A DNA stretch of 64,000 nucleotides, from positions 269,484,425 through 269,548,424 of the forward strand of contig NC_081415.1 in NCBI RefSeq assembly GCF_030272615.1, in the 5' to 3' direction. Shown in pieces: positions 11,102 to 21,010 of this stretch; position 1 is the first letter of the stretch, and each line of letters opens with the position of its first letter. The translations under genes were made by a program, and so were the position numbers. Source of the DNA: Cryptomeria japonica. Taxonomy: Eukaryota; Streptophyta; Pinopsida; Cupressales; Cupressaceae. Below the pieces are notes generated by a model. It did not search any database. It worked only from the letters and a program-made list of their open reading frames with translations, and was not told the DNA's origin.

Positions 11102-12340
11102 AATTGTAACTTCAGAATTGTAGTTTCCCTTTTGGCAAGTTTACTAGTAAAAACGTTTTTGTAATTGCAAGTTGTCATCACTTGCATTTTTGTAATTGCA
11201 AGTTGTCATCACTTGTATTTTTGTAATTACTTGTAAGGCAACTACAAGTTGTGTCTGATTAGGACCGTAGTTGGAATAAGTCTTAGTTAGTTAATGAAGT
11301 CATAATTAGTTGTTGAATAGGTCTTGGTGGTTGAGGGAATTTCTCAAGTTAGTTAGGATCCTCCCACCTTTTTCTCAAGGCTCCTCTCCTATAAATATAA
11401 GAGAGGGTCCTTTGTAATCTTTATCTTTTGGGAAAGCAAGCAAAAACTCTGCCAAATTTACAGCAAAAAGTCTTTGAGCTTATGTATGTGAATTGAAGGT
11501 TTTGAAGAATAATAAAGAAGGATTACTCAAGTTTTGAGTCTTTGAGCTACAAGTTTGAGTTTGACTCTTTTTATTTATTCTATGCAAAGTGTTTCTAAAG
11601 GATCTTAGTCCAATCTGATTTGAAGTCTTTGAGCTGCAAGTAGAGAAGAATAATTAAAATAGGAAATCTCTAGAAGGAGCAGCAAGTCTTTGAGCTTGCA
11701 TCTATTCTTGAGGGAAAAATTATTGTTTGATGAGAAAAAGCAGCAAGTCTTTGAGTTTGCATTAGTTTTTGTCTTTGTGTTGAAAGAATAAATTATTCCA
11801 GTCTTTGAGTTGTTGTCTTTTATTCGTCGTAAAATTTAGTATAGCAAAGGGTAGATAGGACTTCTAATAGTCAAGTCTTTGAGCTTGATATTGTTGTCCC
11901 ATTCCGAAGGAAGTGACGGAAGTTTTTGCACTTTCAGGAAACTTCATTTCCTTTCTCTCATTTTATTTGAAAGTGGTTACTGCTATTCATATTCAATCGC
12001 TATCCTTTTCTGTGAAGAGAAAAGGATATTGTCTTTCTTGAAGAAAGAAGGAAGACTGCTGTCCCATCCTGTTTTTATTTCAGTTTTAGTTAGATAGGGG
12101 GAGCCTTCCCTTAATTATGAGAGTTTTTACTCATGTGCTGTGGTTGAAACCACAATTTTGTATATTTCCCCAAGTGTACAAAATTTTCAACCAACAATAA
12201 TGATCTACAAGGTGTACGCTGAGGTGGCGACAACTCACCTTCATTCATCAATCAAGGTCAACGTGTCCAAGTTCAATGAAGCTAGCTTATTCAAAGGTGG
12301 AGCAAGTGATATTGTTTATCTTACCTAACCTCGATTCTTA
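11100..12340 (+). mobile_element. Insertion in copy B with LTR-like promoter
   Basis: Copy C goes from its stop codon directly into GACATGGCACC...TCATTGG, whereas copy B has about 1.2 kb here before the matching GACATGTGTCC (near 12360). The segment has a clear TATA box (CTATAAATATAAG, 11389-11401) followed by TTTGTAATC, a 31-bp tandem repeat at 11154-11235 and seven scattered AGTCTTTGAGCT words. Ends resembling TGTTGTAAAATTTT (about 11084) and AAAATTTTCAACCAACA (near 12181-12197) suggest a solo LTR, but no target duplication was matched, so the exact limits are uncertain. Confidence 0.4.
11469..11886 (+). repeat. Seven interspersed AGTCTTTGAGCT words
   Basis: Copies start at about 11469, 11537, 11624, 11685, 11746, 11800 and 11874 (some with GAGTT in place of GAGCT). 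Several are followed by TGCA or GCAAG and preceded by CAGCA. Spacing is irregular, 54-87 bp. They lie just downstream of the TATA box at 11389-11401, so they would be in the transcribed leader. Confidence 0.8.
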
Positions 12341-12510
12341 TTCTTGAAAATTCAAGGAAGGACATGTGTCCTAAAAAAATGTAATTTTATCATTGGTCAA
12401 GCATTAAATGTTATGTAATGGGTGTAACAAAACCTAATTAGGGTTTTATCTTGTAATCTTGGCCATTGATTTGGATTTGATTTTGGCCATTCATTTGCAA
12501 AAGGGAGACC

Positions 12511-12518
12511 TATAAAAG
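12511..12518 (+). promoter_or_regulatory. TATA box of copy B right part
   Basis: TATAAAAG stands about 775 bp before the point where the right end is interrupted. The block upstream (AACCTAATTAGGGTTTT, then a CTTGGCCATTGATTTGGAT-like segment) is shared with copy C, where TATTTATACC is at the same place. Transcription would start about 30 bp downstream, within AGCAAGCAG-type sequence. Confidence 0.6.
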
Positions 12519-13672
12519 GCTTGCTATCATCATTTGTAAAAATTAATAGATATTAGATAGCAAGCAGTTAGCAAGTAGAGTAGAGTATGAGGAGAAGGCA
12601 GAAATTGTCGCCAAGCATGTAAATAAACAGACTTTTCATTGAATTTATGGTGAATGGTGGTGTTTCTTTTGCATATTGTATGGTTTCTTGTTATATCCTC
12701 ATGTTAGATGAAGTTCATTGATTGTGATGGAGTAATCTGTGGATGTTGATAATTCTTTGGTTCATACATTTTGTGGTTGGATGATTTTCAATTACAATGT
12801 ATAGTTAGCCTGAACCTTAAAATGTGCTAAGTTCAATTGTGGATATATTTATTCAAGTTGCGCTAGTGTATTGGGTATTTGGATGAATGTTCATGATATG
12901 AAAACCTTTCATTTCCCTTGGAAGATTGCATTGGTTTTGTGTAGTTGTTGGCAACATGGCGAAGCAAAGCTTGGTTTAAGGAATGTGTCCATTAAAGCGT
13001 GATCCAATGCTACCCTTGATCTTAGGAGTAGATTAGAATTTTGTAAACCCTCAATCCCTTTTATCTCTTTTTCAATCAAGTAAGTTTCCACGTTCCAGCC
13101 ACATTCAAGCACTCATGTACAATGTAAGTCCCCCTTGTGATTCCACCAAAATCACATCAACCATTGAGCTTATCCACACCTTGGAGTCACCTCATATGAT
13201 CACATAGCTTAGCATTTGAGAGGTCTTTGTTCAAGAGAGGATAAGATACCTTGGTATTTTATTCAGTGTATGAAGTGCATAAAAACCCAATGTTACCCGA
13301 AAACACGTTTCCACCCTAAAGGCACACGTTTCGAAAACGGAAACGGTTTTGGGTACAGGAAGACAAACGGAAACGTTTCCAAGCCATCCCTGATCAAGCA
13401 AAATTTTCAGAAACGGTCAATGATGAGGTCAGAGACCATTGATCGTCCCCCGGACGATTGGGGACAGCCAAGCCATCCCTTGACTGTCCCGGGGATGGAT
13501 GGTCGTTTTCGGTGGCAAGAGGGATTAGAAAACAATTGTTTTTATAAAATCTATTTTTTATACCTTATCAGGGTTTCTTTCTTTACCATGATACTCATTC
13601 TATAATTGTTCTTCCATATGCGACAGAATTAAAGCCTCTTCACCACATTTCATTTTTTGGTTACTTTGTAAC

Positions 13673-14147
13673 CTATGTTACCTCGAGTTTTCGGGACGGG
13701 GACGACAAGGGACAAGGGTATGCGTTTCTGGGACGGTGATTTTTTTTGCCAATTTTGGGGACGGCTAGGGAACGGTAAGGGACAAGGGTATGCGTTTCTG
13801 GGACGGTGATTTTTTTTGCCAATTTTGGGGACGGCTAGGGGACGGTTATATACAACTAGGAACAATTAAAATATATAGGGAAAATAAAATATTTGTATCA
13901 AGACATGGATAAAGTATGCACATATACATTATAGAACCTTAACATATAAGAGCTAGCAGAGTTCTTAAGCCAAATTTGTGTTAAATTGAGACTCAAAGAC
14001 AAATTGCTAATAGAATTCATTGTCAAAACTCACTGTCAATATGCAGAACTTATGGGGACATCCCCTAGGAGTCCCCTATCTCTGGGACATCCCCGAGATG
14101 GGGACGGCTGAAAAAAAAAACCAGGGACGCATCCCCGGGTAACATAG
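13673..14147. mobile_element. 475-bp hAT-type MITE
   Basis: Terminal inverted repeats CTATGTTACC and GGTAACATAG are perfect over 10 bp and continue imperfectly as CGGGACGGGGA and its counterpart. An exact 8-bp duplication TTTGTAAC flanks it (13665-13672 and 14148-14155), as expected for hAT insertion. The interior has a 70-bp tandem duplication (13707-13776 and 13777-13846) and no ORF. Confidence 0.85.
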
Positions 14148-14879
14148 TTTGTAACATGATGACATGGACTTCGGACTTAGAGAACGCAAGGGATAAAACT
14201 TACTTGCATTTAAATTAGTATTATGTTTGTAACTTGAATTTGGAGAGCTGTTACAAACAAATTAGACTAAACTCTTTTTGGGTGGAAAACACTTCAGCCA
14301 AAACAATATATGTAAAAGCTTTTCAGGTAGATCAAATTACCTTAAATACTCAGCTTAAAAAACAAGTCACAAAAAATGAAACAAACTGAAAAGTTAGGTC
14401 AAATTTCGTTTAGCTTATCTGAATAAAAATGCTTGATAGAATTCAGAGAGAAACATGAAGCAAATGAGAGAAGCTTAGCTTAATTTGAAAAGAAGTGAGA
14501 ATGTTGTGAAGACTAGTTTTGTCTAATAAATGAAAGGGCCTACATGTTGCATGTTGTGAAGACTAGTTTTGTCTAATTAACGTGTAGAGTCTAGAGTGTA
14601 GCATGCGGTTAATTATTTACAAAGAAGCAGGTCAGCAAGTCCATGATTGGAATTAATGCTTAGGAGGTTAGAGCTTTGAATAGGCTATGCAAGAACTATT
14701 TATTTGTTGTGCTTAGATAATGAAAGTCTCGATGCATTGGACTATTATGTATCTACTTCGGAGGCATTTTATCTAAAATAAAATGTCAGAGCCAGTCTGA
14801 CATAAATAGTGAAAGCTTTTGTAGTACTTTCTACCTTATCAGGGTTTCTTTCTTTACTATGTTACTCATTTTTTATATA

Positions 14880-16480
14880 AATGTTATTATGTTGCTATGA
14901 TGAATATTACTGTGTTACAATGTTATACAAATATATAATTCCTGAATATATTAAAAATTTCAGATTTCCCTATATATATATAGGGATGCTTGTGATTCCT
15001 ATTTGGCCACGCGACATGGTTATCTGGGTTTCCCAAGGGTTTCTGGTTCCAATTTTCACAATTTTTGACATAGTTTCTGGGCGTGATTTCCGTGTCTTTT
15101 TGTGGGTTCATTCCGCAATTTTTTTGACACTATATTTTTCATGTTTTTTCATGATTTTCAGAAGCAACGACAGTTTTTTTTGGAACCTGTGGGTGATTTT
15201 TCTGCCAACACCTAGGGTTTCTGTCTTTCTGCCAAAACCTCCAGTTATGCCCTCTATTTTTATGATTTTTTTTGGTAAAAAAAACAATTGAAGTTATTTT
15301 TCTGCAGCCAGTTTTTTCGTTTCAGAAAAATTATTTCTTTTCTACAGCAAGGTACCTTGGGATTTGTGCCAGAAAATTTTTTTGGCTGATTATTTTCTGC
15401 AGATTATTAATTTCTGATTTTTATAGAAAATTTTCAGGGTTCAGATTTTCAGGAAATTTTTATTTTTGGGTTTTTCAACAAACCTTGAAATTTGTGCATT
15501 GGGATTAGTGCCTCAAATTCCACTCCAGGGTTCAAATTCTGTCCCGTTGCTTCTATTCTGATTTGTAATCAGATTTTTCTATCTCGTGCCTTCACTAGGT
15601 TGACCTCGTTCAACCTCAGTTTCCGTGATGGCATCTTTGACCAACATCATGTTCAAACACAGTCAGAAATTCAACAACTGCAACAACACCTGGAAACAGC
15701 ACATATTCACAATATTTGAATATCGTTGCCTTGATCAGATTGATTTGGGCCAGACCTCTTGTCCTACACGTCCCAAGGTTTTCATGATTTTTTCCTGACA
15801 AACTGTTTGTCGGTTTTCTGATTTTTTCCACAAAAAAACATGGGAGGGTTTTGCTTGATTTTTTCCTCAAAAATTAGGCTTTTTCCACGTGATGTCTGGT
15901 GTGTTTTGTCGCGCAACATTTTAGGGTTTTCATGATTTTTTCCTCAAAAATTGTTCGCATGGTTCACAAAAAATCATCTATAATCCACAAAGTTTGCGTG
16001 GGATTTCTAGATTTTCACGATTTTTTCCTCAAAAATCATATGTAATACACGAGGTTCGTGTGGGATTTTGTGATTCATGAAGTTCTCAAGGTTTGACGGT
16101 TTTCTTCCTCAAAACTCGTGCTTTGTTGCAATCAGTTTTGGGTTGCACTGCTAGGGCGAACATCTGCAACCGTGGTATCTTGCAGTCTATTTTAGAGTTG
16201 TTGGAGCAAACAATGCTCAATACTCTTCTACAAAAGGGTTTGCCAATTTTTCCTCAAAATCATGGTCTCGAGCTTCTATAATTCGCGTGTGACAGTTCTC
16301 TAATTGGCGTGTGAGGGTTACATCAGTCAGACAAGATCAGCTATTCTTGGTCATTACCACTTTGCAGATCCTAGGAGGGTCTTCGTAGCAGCAAAGTGTT
16401 CTTTGCATTGCATTTATGATCAAAAGACCTGCAGTGTCTTTTGTCGGGTACTTAGTTGATACTTGATACAATGACCATTA
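14880..16480. other. Non-coding T-rich stretch with a recurring TTTTTTCCTCAAAAAT word
   Basis: No gene is recognised. The word GATTTTTTCCTCAAAAAT or close variants occurs near 15858, 15936, 16018, 16105 and 16245, often with a nearby GTTTTCATG or TTCGTGTGGGATTT phrase. An ORF at 14881-15291 is hydrophobic by composition only. The stretch could be the internal region of the LTR candidate that follows. Confidence 0.4.
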
Positions 16481-16765
16481 GGGGAGGGTATCAGAATAAT
16501 TAATTCTTTTAGTCAGTTACCTTCTTTTGTGGTTCTATTAATGGTCATTTAGTTAGTCATCAGTCAACTATTGCTTCTTTTATAAGAACGCATAGTTTGC
16601 TTTTTAGTTTTAATCTTTTTAGCATTATTTAGCATTTTAAGTTTTTTGTAGCTTTAGATTAACGGTTTGTTCTTTTTAGAACACCGTCTTGTAATTCCTT
16701 TATTATACGATTGTATATTTGTAATTAATTAATCCAATTATTTTGAGCAATCAATTTTTCATATC
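16481..16765 (+). mobile_element. Copia-type 3' LTR candidate with polypurine tract
   Basis: AGGGGAGGG (about 16480-16488) looks like a polypurine tract. The sequence after it starts TATCAGAATAATTAATTC and has a TATA-like TTTTATAAG near 16579 and a CTTGTAATTCC then TTATTATAC stretch typical of the R-U5 part of short plant copia LTRs. It ends near CAATTTTTCA. A matching left LTR was not found, so this is a truncated element or a solo end. Confidence 0.35.
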
Positions 16766-16889
16766 TATATATATATATATATAGCCTTCCCCTATTGTCC
16801 CCTGCTCCGGGAAAAAAAACGTCCCGGAAACCCATTTCTCCATCCCCCCGTCCCGGAAACTTGGGGTGACGGTAAAAAACACATCAACA

Positions 16890-17420
16890 AGATGTTTCTC
16901 AAAAGATGAGACTTGTATCTATCTTGCTTCTTTGAAAGAAAATTTTGGAAATGACAAATAAATTCTTGGCAAATATTTTCCTGAATTTGCAGCATTCTTC
17001 TGTCCTGGCTCTTTAGTCATTTATTTAGCTTACCTGCCCATAAGCACATGTCAATTGATGAAAGAAATGAGTGTTTCTATCACTTGTCTTGAACCAATTG
17101 AGTATTGATTTTTTATTCCAAAAGATTTCTTCAGCTCTTCATAAACTATCTAATCCTCATGGACCAACATTTCTTCTCTTTAAAGGTCTTGTAAGAGTCC
17201 TTTGTATGTAACTATTTCTTCACTAGAGACCATTTGATGCTCCAGAAACATGTTTCTAAATATATCTCCAAAGATTTCCTAGATGTAATTTCTGAGCGTT
17301 CTTTAATCCTCTTAAGGGTTTTATACCAAACATCTTGGATTTTGTAACATAAAAGGGTGATGACTGCAACTGCTCCTCCTCTTACTCCAAATGCGGATGG
17401 AGTCATATTAAGTTAAATTT
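16890..17420 (-). pseudogene. Decayed LINE, upstream part
   Basis: Minus-strand fragments include a LNWFK...DRNTHFFHQ-like block (about 17105-17055), the pre-reverse-transcriptase motif usual in plant LINEs, and HFQNFLSKKQDRYKSHLL up to the copy B junction at 16890. Beyond copy B the frame resumes at 3520 with PSLI then VSEEKVKEALFSM. An upstream 64-codon reading (17212-17406) may belong to the same element but matches nothing I can name. Confidence 0.65.
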
Positions 17421-18322
17421 AAAAGGCCATGTTTTAGGTCTTGAATCAACAATTATCTCAAGATTCGAGAGATCAACCAATGATCCGAGCAGAAATTATT
17501 ATAATTTTTTTATTTTCTATTGCTGTTATCTTCTAGCCAAGCAAGCTCAAGAAAAAAAAATCCAGTCTTTCTGCAATATAAAGATGTAGAAGTCTCTGTT
17601 TATTCTATGGTCATTCCTGGGCCATTGCATAACCTTATGGACATAAGCAATAGGCTTAAAAGCTTAAAAATCAAATCTCCTACCACAGGAAATGAAGTAT
17701 CCAGTTCAAGCTTCAGCTCATCCAACTCTACAACTGGGGTATGATTCTCAGCTTGATGATGGTCCTTTGGAAAAGCAAAAAGGAGCTTATAAAGTTCTTT
17801 GCCTTTAAAAGAATCCACTGCTGACCCAGCAGGAGTCTACCTTCTCTTTTACTTTGAAGAATCTGTGATCTACTCACCTTGTTTACTCCTAGAGCAAAGA
17901 GCTCCCCACAAAAACCTGTTGATAAGAAACAGGGTAAGGAACTGAATCCCCCTTGCCCTTGAAGCATACACAACAGACAACCTAAGACTCCAATAAAAAC
18001 CATGTTGCTAATGAAACCCTATTTCCCAACTACTTGGCAAGCAGTTTTATTGCTAAAAAATCCAGAGTCACTGAGAGAATGGCTTCAAGCATTTCAGTGC
18101 TAATTTAGGAATAGAAATCTGTGTAAGGACAATTGTGGACTCTCTACACATTTTGGAAAAAAACATAGAAAACTACTTAAGATACTCATTTTATCTTAGA
18201 TTTTTATAGCACACATTACCTAGCAGATAAATATACAAAGCTGTCTGTTGTGAAAAGAAAATTTCATAAGAACTAATACTTCACAAGCACAAAAAGTACT
18301 GCTATTAAAGTAAATTGCCAAA
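17421..18322. other. Intronic sequence without recognisable gene
   Basis: Part of the third intron of the glycolate oxidase gene, left of the copia insertion. Minus-strand readings at 17600-17818 and 17728-18003 are not recognisable and overlap each other. I searched for the next glycolate oxidase exon (LSSWATSS block) and did not find it here. Confidence 0.5.
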
Positions 18323-18327
18323 GAAAG

Positions 18328-19108
18328 TGTTAATGCATTAGTAGCTTCTGCAAGATAAGACTCTCCTAACTCATTAATCTCCTCTATTCTATTATTGGCT
18401 TATTCATCTATGCTATTAGATTATTTGATTCATGCTATCAGACTATAACATTGATCATAATTATGATATTGACATTGGATAAAGATGGATTAGATCGACG
18501 ACTTGCTTAACATAGTTAAGGTCGATCTAAATGCTATCGGACTATTAAACCGATAGCATATTAATGTTGATTCATTTATGAATCGGCATTAATATACTAT
18601 TGGGGTATTAATTCGATAGCATATGAAATGCAATTAGTTATTGGGCTTGTTTACTTTGACACCGATTCACTATCGGGTGTGTTTATCGATCTGTTATCAT
18701 TTACAATGATACCGATTCATTATCGGGTATGTTTATAGATCTGTTATCATTTACAATGATACCGATTCAATATCGGGTATGTTTATAGATCTGTTATCAT
18801 TTACACTAGCACCGATTAGTTATCACCAAGTGGATCAGTTGATGTTTGTAAGAGTCACGACCAAGTGACATCTTGGTCGGACATGTCTAAAAGACATGTC
18901 CGATCAAGGTGCCACTTGATCGTGACTACCTTACTATATATACATCATTCAAAAGAAAGGAGATGACATTGAAATCGATACATGTTCATCCTCCATACCT
19001 ACAGCAAACGAAAGGAAAATATTATTGTCAGTCATAATACCAAAACTTTAAATACACCATCAAACATATAACTTGTTTATTAAATTGTAAATTGCAATAA
19101 CATTTACA
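18328..19108 (+). repeat. Copia 5' LTR
   Basis: The LTR is 781 bp, TG...CA. It has three exact-length 50-bp tandem units (18661-18810, ACCGATTCA...ATCATTTACA), a long hairpin at 18854-18926 and a TATA box CTATATATAC at 18934-18943. U3 is therefore about 600 bp. Confidence 0.93.
18854..18926. promoter_or_regulatory. Long hairpin just upstream of the copia TATA box
   Basis: Arms of about 35 bp (GTCACGACCAAGTG... and its inverted partner ending CACTTGATCGTGAC) are separated by a 3-base centre, with few mismatches. The right arm ends 7 bp before the TATA box at 18934. The same structure is preserved in the other LTR at 31541-31613. Confidence 0.88.
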
Positions 19109-19120
19109 TGGTATCAGAGG
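19109..19120 (+). other. Copia primer-binding site
   Basis: TGGTATCAGAGG immediately follows the left LTR. It is the standard plant copia site complementary to the 3' end of initiator methionine tRNA (usual form TGGTATCAGAGC). Confidence 0.9.
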
Positions 19121-19200
19121 CAAGTTGATCGAACTTGAGGCTATTCAATTTCGTGAAACAAATTTAAGAACAAGGTTATATACTACATCACATTTCTCCA

Positions 19201-20418
19201 ATGGCCAGCGCTATCAGATTCGAAGACAGACTCGGAGGTGGCGATGATTTTTCAGCCTAGAAATTCAGAATTCAAATGATCTTAAAGGAGAACAAACTAG
19301 ATTCATTTGTTCAAACTAAAAATGACCAACCTGAAAATGAACCTGACAAAACAGCATGGATTGAGGGAAATGAAAAGGCAATAAAAATAATAGTTGATGG
19401 GGTGAGAAACAACATAATGCCCATCATAAGAAAACATCAGACAGCCTATAAAATGTTCAAAGCACTTGAAAGCACATTTGAGATATCAAATGCAAGTCGA
19501 ACTCTAGCATTAAAACGAGAAATAAATCATATCACCATGAACAAGGGGGAGACAATCAACGCCTACTTTATGTGGATATCAATTCTAAGAGATGAACTAG
19601 CAACTCTGGATTACGAGATCCAAAGCAAAGAGTTAACACTCATTGCTCTAGATGGGTTGCCTAGTGGATGGAGCACATTCGTCCAAGGCATCAGTGCAAG
19701 GTCCAAGTATCCTAAGTTTGAAAGATTAAGGGATGATTGTCTCCAAGAAGAATCAAGATTGAACAAGATGGGAATGAAACATAAGAATATAGATGAAGAC
19801 CTACAAGTCCTAAACACTAACTCCACCAAGCAAAACAAGAAAAGGCAGTTTAGAAAGAGAAAAGGTCGTCAAGGCAAGAATACTTCAAAGAAGGACTTAT
19901 CTCACATTCAATGTTACAGATGGGATCAGTTCGGACACTATGTTGCAAAGTGCCCGAAAAGAACCAAGAAACATGCTACATTTGCAAAAGCAGGAAAGAC
20001 TAAAGGGGAAGATGACTCCGGAAAATATGTATTCTACTCAGCACTCACAAGCCAAGCTTCTAACAAGATCAACTCATGGGTGATTGACAGTGGTTCATCC
20101 AGGCACATCACAAGGTTTAGAGAAGTACTTGACTCCATGACAGAGGAGAGTGACGAGGACATAACCATCAGAGATGACTCCACACATCCAGTCAGAGGAA
20201 TAGGAACCTACACCATCAAATTGAAGATAGGCATATCCTTGCAGCTCGAAGGAGTACTATATGTCCCTGGCATCAAAAGGAATCTAGTCTCTATATCAGC
20301 ACTAGAAGATAATGGATACAGAGTGACATTCATGGACAACAGAGTATTGGCTTGGCCAAAGAACTCTTCCATCAAGAAGGCAAAAGACCATTGGACAGAG
20401 ACAGGGCTATTTGTATGA
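19201..20418 (+). pseudogene. Copia gag and protease, broken
   Basis: The start is ATG 19201 (MASAIRFEDRLGG). A TAG at 19258 interrupts it where a Trp codon is usual, and the frame continues at once. The gag region is of the UBN2/Retrotran_gag_2 type, with the FSAWKF-like start, TLALKREINHITM and LDGLPSGWSTF blocks. The CCHC zinc knuckle at 19912-19953 has lost its second cysteine: CYRWDQFGHYVAKC has Trp where Cys is needed. The aspartic protease motif is present as IDSGSSRHIT (Asp codon 20085-20087). The frame ends at 20418 because of a one-base frameshift near 20410. The next segment continues in another frame. Confidence 0.92.
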
Positions 20419-21010
20419 GCTGTGCACGGAACCCAACCTAGCCCTAATCCATGGAGCCACTAATGCAAATGAAGTTTGGCATAGAAGATTAGGCCATCTG
20501 AATTTTAGGGCTTTATCTTCAATGGAAAACCTTGTCACAGGTCTACCCAAGTTAAAGCAAGATCATTCAGGGGCATGCAAAGGATGTGCCCTAGGTAAAT
20601 ATACCAAAGGTACATTCCAAAATAGTACTAGGAAAACTAGTAAAATTCTAGAGTTAGTTCATTCTGATGTATGCGGACCTATGTCCATATCCTCTCTAGG
20701 GGGATTCTTGTATTATGTAATATATGTTGATGACTACTCTAGGAAGACTTGGATCTACTTTCTGAAAAGTAAAAAATCGGAAGAGATCCTCTGTAGGTTT
20801 AAAGAATTTAAATCACTAACTGAAAACCACTCAGGAAACAAAGTTAAAACCCTAAGAACCGACAATGGGGGAGAATACACATCAGATTCATTTAAAGAAT
20901 TTTGCAGAGATAATGGGATTAAGAGGGAGCTCACTATACCTTATAACCCCCAACAAAATGGGGTAGCTGAAAGGAAAAATAGGACTATAGTCGAAGCTGC
21001 CAAGGCATGA
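20411..21010 (+). pseudogene. Copia GAG-pre-integrase and integrase core, broken
   Basis: This reading follows the first frameshift. It shows the HRRLGHL...CKGCALGK zinc-binding domain (His, His, Cys, Cys) and then the integrase catalytic core, with Asp in HSDVCGPM (about 20666), Asp in RTDNGGEY (about 20861) and Glu in QQNGVAERKNR (about 20969). All three acidic residues are kept. The segment stops at 21010 because an A is missing in the GGC(A)ATG context. The following frame carries on with the rest of integrase. Confidence 0.93.

Larger units (their letters stand above)
13287..16872. mobile_element. hAT-like composite element nested in copy B
   Basis: The left end reads CCAATGTTACCCG and the inverted right end reads CCGTCACCCCAAG, followed on both sides by similar CGTTTCC or CGGGACGGGG words. 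Flanking 8-mers ATAAAAAC (13279-13286) and TAAAAAAC (16873-16880) are a plausible eroded 8-bp target duplication. Excising the segment rejoins the right end of copy B so that it aligns with the last 30 bp of copy C. The body holds a MITE (13673-14147), a 45-bp direct repeat (13558-13600 and 14831-14873), a copia-type LTR candidate and no transposase ORF. Non-autonomous and composite. Confidence 0.55.
3521..16889 (+). mobile_element. Copy B: old giant solo LTR with nested insertions
   Basis: The left end TGTTGTGATG at 3521 is preceded by GGATG, and the right end CATCAACA at 16889 is followed by AGATG, a 5-bp target duplication with one mismatch. The left end shares the terminal hairpins of copies A and C. 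The block 12350-13286 aligns with the right part of copy C (30247-31290), including an AACC/CTAATTAGGG block, a TATA box, a block ending in TTGGAGTCA and GAGAGGATAAGAT. The last 20 bp of this alignment are interrupted by a hAT-like element (13287-16872). Removing it restores the right end. A second insertion of about 1.2 kb (11100-12340) is present relative to C. The ORF at 7701-11101 is decayed. There is no gag or pol, so this fits a solo LTR of about 8.5 kb before insertions. Confidence 0.75.

Noticed and set aside
17212-18003. Minus-strand readings of 64-91 codons that could be host exons
   Set aside because: No family recognised, no convincing splice sites, and one lies next to LINE sequence. 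They are not the missing glycolate oxidase exons.
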